The position numbers were made by a program, and so were the translations under genes. A DNA stretch of 57,636 nucleotides from Verrucomicrobiota bacterium (GTDB lineage Bacteria > Verrucomicrobiota > Verrucomicrobiia > Chthoniobacterales > UBA10450), in assembly GCA_003219695.1 (NCBI GenBank), contig QHQA01000039.1, positions 1 through 57,636 on the forward strand, written 5' to 3'. Below are positions 53,758 through 57,636 of the stretch, in pieces. The notes beneath the pieces are model-generated. The model ran no database searches, was not told the origin of the DNA, and saw only the letters and a list, made by a program, of their open reading frames with translations. The stretch's first letter is position 1. Each line of letters starts with the position of its first letter.

Positions 53758-53925
53758 GCCTACGCTTGGGTGACGCCGCCTGCGTCAAAGAACGGGGAAC
53801 CAAAATACACCTCCGTTCTTGGCGTTCCGCCGATAAACTCCCCCGAAGATGCCGTTAAGGCTTCTATTTCGAAGGACGTTAAGGAGTTGATTAGGTTAGC
53901 CTGGAAAATGAAATTCGGAGAGTAA
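53740..53925 (+). pseudogene. Plus-strand C-terminal gene fragment
   Basis: 62 codons with no ATG read 'RRETKRAYAWVTPPASKNGE', 'PKYTSVLGVPPINSPEDAVK' and end 'ELIRLAWKMKFGE'. The amphipathic ending looks like real protein. An overlapping minus-strand ORF (53760-53954) looks less plausible. Confidence 0.35.
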
Positions 53926-54065
53926 CAAAGCCATTTTCCGTGCGCTGCGCGCAACGGAGTTGACGAATCAGGGGCAGCAATGCGTATGTCTCCGTGTATC
54001 TCCGTCGTATAACGGAGAGTACGCCGCCAAGCCTTGGCAGGGCAATCTCGGGCGGAGATGAAGGT

Positions 54066-54088
54066 TCGAATCCTTCCGGTGACGCGTC
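54066..54088 (+). other. tRNA T-arm-like fragment
   Basis: GGTTCGAATCC flanked by GAA/TTC gives a perfect 5-bp T stem and a canonical TTCGAAT loop, but no matching acceptor, D or anticodon arms can be found upstream. It could be the 3' remnant of a tRNA left by an integrated element. Confidence 0.25.
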
Positions 54089-54153
54089 AATACCAAATTA
54101 GGACACTACCGAAAAGCTTGCAATACGGATTCCGCACATGCTAAAAGCAGATT

Positions 54154-54408
54154 ATGAAAAAGATTGTGCTCGTAATGTTCCTATCGGTCGCAGCGTGGTT
54201 TGTACTATGTTGCGACGTTAGTACCTGTTACGCGCAGACAACTGGAACTGACAGCGGATCCGGAAGTGGCTCCGGCTCCTCCAGCGGTAGCTCCTCCAGC
54301 GGTAGCTCCTCCGGCGGTGGCTCCTCTGGTGGTGGTCATTCCGGCGGTGGCTCCTCTGGTGGTTCTGATTCTGGCTCGCCAACAGCTACACCGCCTCCGA
54401 AAAAATAA
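54154..54408 (+). CDS. Small secreted Ser/Gly-rich protein
   Basis: 84 residues: signal peptide 'MKKIVLVMFLSVAAWFVLCC' with cleavage near CYAQ, then a low-complexity tail of SSG/GGGS units ending in PTATPPPKK. The DNA repeats are codon-level (tccggcggtggctcctc-like). No family is recognised. It may be a surface or spacer peptide. Confidence 0.6.
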   Translation: MKKIVLVMFLSVAAWFVLCCDVSTCYAQTTGTDSGSGSGSGSSSGSSSSGSSSGGGSSGGGHSGGGSSGGSDSGSPTATPPPKK

Positions 54409-54444
54409 GTTTTTAAATTGAAGTGCGGCCCTTTCCTGGAAGCG

Positions 54445-54476
54445 GCGTACTTGCTTCTTTGAAACAGCAAGTACGC
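54445..54476 (+). terminator. Hairpin after the Ser/Gly-rich gene
   Basis: GCGTACTTGCT-N10-AGCAAGTACGC, perfect 11-bp arms 36 nt after the stop. There is no T-run. It is a likely terminator or 3' stabiliser. The rest of 54409-54754 shows no supported gene. Confidence 0.5.
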
Positions 54477-54754
54477 GTTATGAAAATAATGCTATGTATC
54501 CCGTTGTGCCCTTTTGCCGTTTCGAAATGAGTCAATTTGGTTCCAAGCAGGGCAATTTGAGCTTTGCGTAATACGCTACCCCCGACCTCAATTTTAATAG
54601 AAATCCGCCGAAGGTTCAGGGAGGACTCTGCGCCACTAATAGCTCACTGTTGTTAAATCACAATGGTCTTTGAACAATGCCATCGAACTTGTTCCGAGTC
54701 TCTGATGCAATTCCGCGTGCCTGGCCGCAATCGCACGTCAAACCGAAGAAGCGT

Positions 54755-55847
54755 TTACGGACTGAAAAGCTCGGCGCTGCCTAGTCCTTCGCCATTTTGG
54801 TCGTAGCCTCCAGCCACCATAACTCTCCCATCAAGCAAGGTGGCGGTTGCATGCTGCTGTCGACCGGTAACAAGTGCGCCTGTCCTGGTTTCCTTGATAG
54901 TCTTCTCCGCCTGCGACCAGGACACGTCCGTCGGGCAAAAGAGCCGCGGTATGTCTGGCGCGAGGCTGGTGCAGCCTGCCGACGACCGTCCAAACGCCAG
55001 TGGCAGGATCCCAAATCTCCGCCGTGCGGATCGAGTTATTGAGATAATCTTGACCGCCGGCAACCAAAACTCGGCCATCTGCGAGGAGAGTGGCCGTCTG
55101 GAGAAGGCGGGCAGCGTGGAGCCGGCCAGTATAAGCCCAGGTGCGAGTTACGGGATCGAATAGCTCACACGAGGTCTGAGGACCCGACACTCCCCCGCCT
55201 GCGGTGACCAGGACTCGGCCGTCGAGCAGAGTTGTGGCCGTGCCCCACCAGTGTGGGTCATTCATGTCGCTGGAGGTTGTCCACAGGCCGGTTGCGGGAT
55301 CATAGGTCTCGTTGCTGGCCAAAGTGCCGACCAGGTCGCCATAGCCGCCTGTCACCAGCACTCTTCCGTCTTGCAGCAACGTTGCCATGTGTTCTTCGCG
55401 GCCGACATGAAGAGAACCCGTCCTGGTCCACCGTCCCCGCCTCGGATCGTAGATTTCGACGCTTGTCATACTTTCCAGGCCATTGTAACCGCCGGCGACA
55501 AGCACGCGCCCATCCAAGAGCAGGGTGGCAGTGTGACTAAAACGGGCGTTTCTCATACTGCCCGTGGGTGACCATGTTGCGGTAGTGCTATCGTAAAGTT
55601 CCGCCGAAGCCAGGTCATAGGTTTCATAGCTGTAACCAGCGGCGGCCAGCACTTTTCCGTTCATCAGCGTTGTCATTGTAAACCACCAACGCTCGTCCTG
55701 CATCGAACCCGTGGCGCTCCAGGCGTTCCCCGCGGCAGGACCGAAGTCACCAGCTATAGTCCAGGATGATAGACCGATGACCATCAGAAGCGGCAGCAGA
55801 ACTCGCTGGTGACTTCCGAAACGGCGATATTGCAGAAGAGTTTTCAT
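54755..55847 (-). CDS. Secreted kelch-repeat protein, frame broken by an internal deletion
   Basis: Signal peptide (MKTLLQYRRFGSHQ...GLSSWTIAG), then kelch/galactose-oxidase-like blades marked by repeats of L-L-x-D-G-R-V-L-V-A-G-G and S-A-E-L-Y-D. The first frame ends after 'VLVAGGEDYQGNQ'. The last blade 'GRQQHATATLLDGRVMVAGG' lies in another frame (54755-54890). About a dozen residues normally found between blades are missing at the junction. So this is a deletion of a few tens of bases, not a one-base error. It starts 9 nt after the small coupled ORF. Confidence 0.72.
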
Positions 55848-55856
55848 GATATCGAG

Positions 55857-56051
55857 TCAAACGCATCTGCGATGATGTTTGGATGGCTGCTTGTGTGCTC
55901 GCGCTCGAAATAATTCGCCGTTTGCATTACTGACGACGTTCGGTTCGCCATGCCACAGCCGCCCGAATGGCAGCCCATTGGAAATCAGATCGACGCCGCG
56001 ATGATCTTTGCGCGGTCGGACTTCGTAAATGCCCCGTAGCCGCGGCGTCAT
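55857..56051 (-). CDS. Small translationally coupled protein, copy 1
   Basis: 64 residues: MTPRLRGIYEVRPRKDHRGV, then DLISNGLPFGRLWHGEPN and a basic tail. Its ATG overlaps the stop of the membrane gene (ATGA). A core of 25 residues shares 20 identities with copy 2 (56705-56851): YEVRPR, D, RGV, LIS and LPFGRLW are conserved. I do not know its function. The absence of signal and TM segments, and the coupling, suggest a small partner protein. Confidence 0.65.
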   Translation of the reverse strand: MTPRLRGIYEVRPRKDHRGVDLISNGLPFGRLWHGEPNVVSNANGELFRARAHKQPSKHHRRCV

Positions 56052-56692
56052 TTGACTAGCTGAGCAAGCTCTGTGGCGGCAGTGCTGAGGACTACTCCTA
56101 CAAAAAGCCATGATGCTCCAATCGCGGAAATGTGAACACCTCCCGTTCCGGTTGCTTCTAACTTGTGTTGAATTGCTCTGTCTTCTGTTTGCCTTGATTG
56201 CGTCTCACCTTTCAGGGCGTCTGCTATCTTCCGAAGGTCCTCGTCGATTTCCTTCTGCATCTGACTAATATCTTCATGAATCGAGTTGATATTTCTCTCT
56301 ACGGCGACGAGACGGGTCTGAATAGTGGGATTCGGCCCCGGTCCGTGTATTACCTGCGCTCTGACCTTACCGACGGCGGCTGAGAGTGCGACGCCACTTA
56401 CTGCAACCACTGCATCGCGCCGCAACAGGGGAAATCTGCCCAGCCAGGCTCTTGCCCTGCTCGCAAACGATGGGTGTCCAAAAAGTGCCCTCGTTTCCGA
56501 TATGCCCCAAATTACTGTACCTATACCAAGTAGCTGAAGACACAGTCCGGTGAGACGTATGACCGGCTCCGCAGTATGCGGTCGAAGTGCTACAACGAGA
56601 GCAACGCAAATGACGGTCGCGGCTAGCCAGGCATGTCGCGCCTCCACAAGCCACGGCCACAGAGCTTTTAGGCGGAAACGGTTGATGATCAT
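56048..56692 (-). CDS. Membrane protein with central coiled coil
   Basis: 214 residues: TM helices at about 20-36 and 47-64, a third hydrophobic stretch near 93-106, a charged coiled coil about 125-175 ('NINSIHEDISQMQKEIDEDL'), and a C-terminal TM helix ('ISAIGASWLFVGVVLSTAAT'). No family is recognised. It lies between the two small homologous ORFs, 12 nt after one and overlapping the other by 4 nt. Confidence 0.65.
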   Translation of the reverse strand: MIINRFRLKALWPWLVEARHAWLAATVICVALVVALRPHTAEPVIRLTGLCLQLLGIGTVIWGISETRALFGHPSFASRARAWLGRFPLLRRDAVVAVSGVALSAAVGKVRAQVIHGPGPNPTIQTRLVAVERNINSIHEDISQMQKEIDEDLRKIADALKGETQSRQTEDRAIQHKLEATGTGGVHISAIGASWLFVGVVLSTAATELAQLVK

Positions 56693-56704
56693 ATGGCTCT
56701 TCTT

Positions 56705-56851
56705 TTAGCGACCAACGTGACAACTTTCGAGCACGCTACCGCGAGGTTCAGAGTACCAGAGCCGACCGAATGGGAGCGCATGGGAAATCAGATTGACGCC
56801 GCGTTTGTCGCTACGCGGTCGCACTTCATAAACGCGCGCAGTCGGGGTCAC
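56705..56851 (-). CDS. Small translationally coupled protein, copy 2 (GTG start)
   Basis: 48 residues: VTPTARVYEVRPRSDKRGVN, then LISHALPFGRLWYSEP and a short divergent end. The GTG start overlaps the peptidase-like gene's TGA (GTGA). It is homologous to copy 1 over its first 35 residues and lacks copy 1's tail. It is too short and GTG-initiated to be found by a simple ORF scan, but conservation of both the peptide and the 4-nt overlap supports it. Confidence 0.6.
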   Translation of the reverse strand: MTPTARVYEVRPRSDKRGVNLISHALPFGRLWYSEPRGSVLESCHVGR

Positions 56852-57273
56852 GCCATTTGTAAGTGCCAAATTTTGCATTTCCATTCATTCAGTTTCGACA
56901 CGTGAAAGCGGAGATAATGATTGTCAGCAGGATTCATTGCGAATCCGACCCCGTTGGCCTTGTTGAAATATGTCCACAATAGAGAATGAGCAGTTCCGGT
57001 CACGGCATCCGTGCCCAGCAATATTGCCGACGCCGGATAGCAGGGAAATAGAACATAACCATCCACGATCTCGGAACACGTGAATCCAAATGCGTGTCCA
57101 ATTTCCGAATAATGCTGCGTATAGACGCACCGATTTACATCGTTTAGATTGCCGCAAATATCGGGACGCATCTTCTTCATCCGGCGTTGTGTGATAGAGA
57201 TTCCGTTTTGAGCGAGGAAGGCTTCAAAGCAAGCGAGTGTGCAGGACGCTGGCGAGAGCTGCTGAATTATCAT
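56848..57273 (-). CDS. C39-like cysteine peptidase-like protein
   Basis: 141 residues from MIIQQLSPASCTLACFEAFL (57273). Q-x(n)-C ('QQLSPASC') with 'ACFEAFLAQNGISITQ' resembles the papain-like C39/C39_2 start. A His in 'GTAHSLLWTYF' and Asp in 'AMNPADNHY' could complete a triad. The frame is open upstream to 57531, but that part overlaps ssrA and is not coding. It is the first gene of the array downstream of ssrA. The substrate is unknown, and the peptidase assignment is inferred. Confidence 0.55.
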   Translation of the reverse strand: MIIQQLSPASCTLACFEAFLAQNGISITQRRMKKMRPDICGNLNDVNRCVYTQHYSEIGHAFGFTCSEIVDGYVLFPCYPASAILLGTDAVTGTAHSLLWTYFNKANGVGFAMNPADNHYLRFHVSKLNEWKCKIWHLQMA

Positions 57274-57392
57274 TGGCAGAACCGATTCTAGCGCGATCCG
57301 GTGAAGCCATTTCCGACATCGGCGCACAACTTTGGACGTGTTGTCAGTATCGTTGTCAGTCCGCGATTTTCGGGGGCTGTTTATCAATAAAT

Positions 57393-57636
57393 TGGAGGCG
57401 AGGGGAGTTGAACCCCTGTCCTCGTCGCTATCCGCGCAAACATCTACATGTTTATCCGGCGATAAATTCTGAGGAGCCAAGCCATGCGCCGGCGCACTGC
57501 CGGCTCCCGAGCGTCCACGAAATCGATTCACGAACCGGCGCGGTCGCCCCGCCGATTCGCCAGCCTGCTGTCCACGTTTTCGCCGTTAGCAGGCGTCACT
57601 GCGAAAACGTCGCGGTCAATTAAGCCGCGAGAGCGA
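57393..57636 (-). ncRNA. ssrA: tmRNA (ssrA), 3' part; 5' end outside the window
   Basis: On the minus strand the 3' end is ...GGGGTTCAACTCCCC-TCGCCTCCA with CCA at 57395-57393, the tmRNA T arm and acceptor. Near the window edge the tag reading frame ends ...GCT CTC GCG GCT TAA (A-L-A-A stop, stop at 57620-57622), followed by pseudoknot-like GC-rich hairpins. tmRNA rescues stalled ribosomes and tags proteins for proteolysis. The 5' tRNA-like half and the tag start are not included. Confidence 0.9.

Noticed and set aside
53760-53954. Minus-strand 64-codon frame starting MRAAHGKWLCYSPNF
   Set aside because: The overlapping plus-strand frame has a more protein-like composition and ending; neither is a complete gene.
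54000-54090. Possible complete tRNA around a TTCGAAT loop
   Set aside because: Only the T arm can be paired; no acceptor or anticodon arm fits, so it is listed only as a fragment.
54240-54380. Short tandem DNA repeats that could suggest a CRISPR array
   Set aside because: They are in-frame Ser/Gly codons of a secreted low-complexity protein with no regular spacers. No CRISPR array is visible anywhere in the window.
57274-57531. N-terminal extension of the C39-like peptidase
   Set aside because: The extension from 57531 is mostly the 3' half of ssrA and its translation lacks protein-like features, so the start at 57273 was chosen.

Overview
The window looks like a chromosomal segment of a verrucomicrobial soil or freshwater bacterium, most likely near the Spartobacteria/Chthoniobacterales. 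This is inferred from four things: a LexA box of the form TGTTC-N4-GAACA in front of imuA, secreted beta-repeat proteins with 'WNTAANW' starts, an exported YyaL/DUF255 protein, and dense interspersed palindromic repeats. No rRNA is present, so the placement rests on gene content.

Layout. 1-2072: two secreted-protein genes, an esterase and a beta-strand repeat protein. 2353-3628: an SOS-type imuA with a truncated imuB. 3735-6494: aquaporin, a small membrane protein, a DegT aminotransferase, tRNA-Tyr and an RRM protein. 6680-12258: a ketosynthase/chain-length-factor-like pair, then E2 (sucB) and E3 (lpdA) of 2-oxoacid dehydrogenase. 12410-13709: an unrecognised two-gene cassette with a PD-(D/E)XK-like nuclease. 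13753-18354: an SLC13-type transporter, a PIN toxin-antitoxin pair and an MFS transporter, separated by decayed partial copies of the MFS gene and of lpdA. 18597-24939: recO, a YceI protein, fused pxpB-pxpC plus pxpA (5-oxoproline use), a DUF104/MazF-like pair, an APC permease and DUF3008. 24975-36812: DUF4239, recQ, YyaL-like, TauE-like, DUF309, two CNNM/CorC-type genes, GH15 and GNAT. 37087-52919: a beta-helix protein, aminotransferase plus APC permease, a GT39-like protein, pcm, thrS, pyrE, ridA, TPR, a radical SAM protein and mutS. 52955-54150 is a graveyard of gene fragments. 54154-57393 is accessory, and the window ends inside ssrA (tmRNA).

Two signals stand out. First, palindromic elements (REP/REPIN-like) sit between genes and also inside open reading frames. 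At least ten coding copies were found, in sucB, recO, pxpBC, yyaL, recQ, the GT39 gene and mutS. Five unrelated proteins carry versions of one hairpin read in the same frame (V-A-G-x-x-D-P-G-like). This resembles the Rickettsia palindromic elements. Second, next to ssrA there is a tight minus-strand gene array: C39-like peptidase, small ORF, membrane/coiled-coil protein, small ORF, kelch protein. The two small ORFs are homologous to each other, and each overlaps the stop codon of the preceding gene by 4 nt (GTGA and ATGA). This looks like a recurring translationally coupled module.

Quality note. Seven reading-frame breaks, in six loci, are each repaired by adding one base. This pattern fits uncorrected single-base deletions in the sequence at least as well as true pseudogenes.
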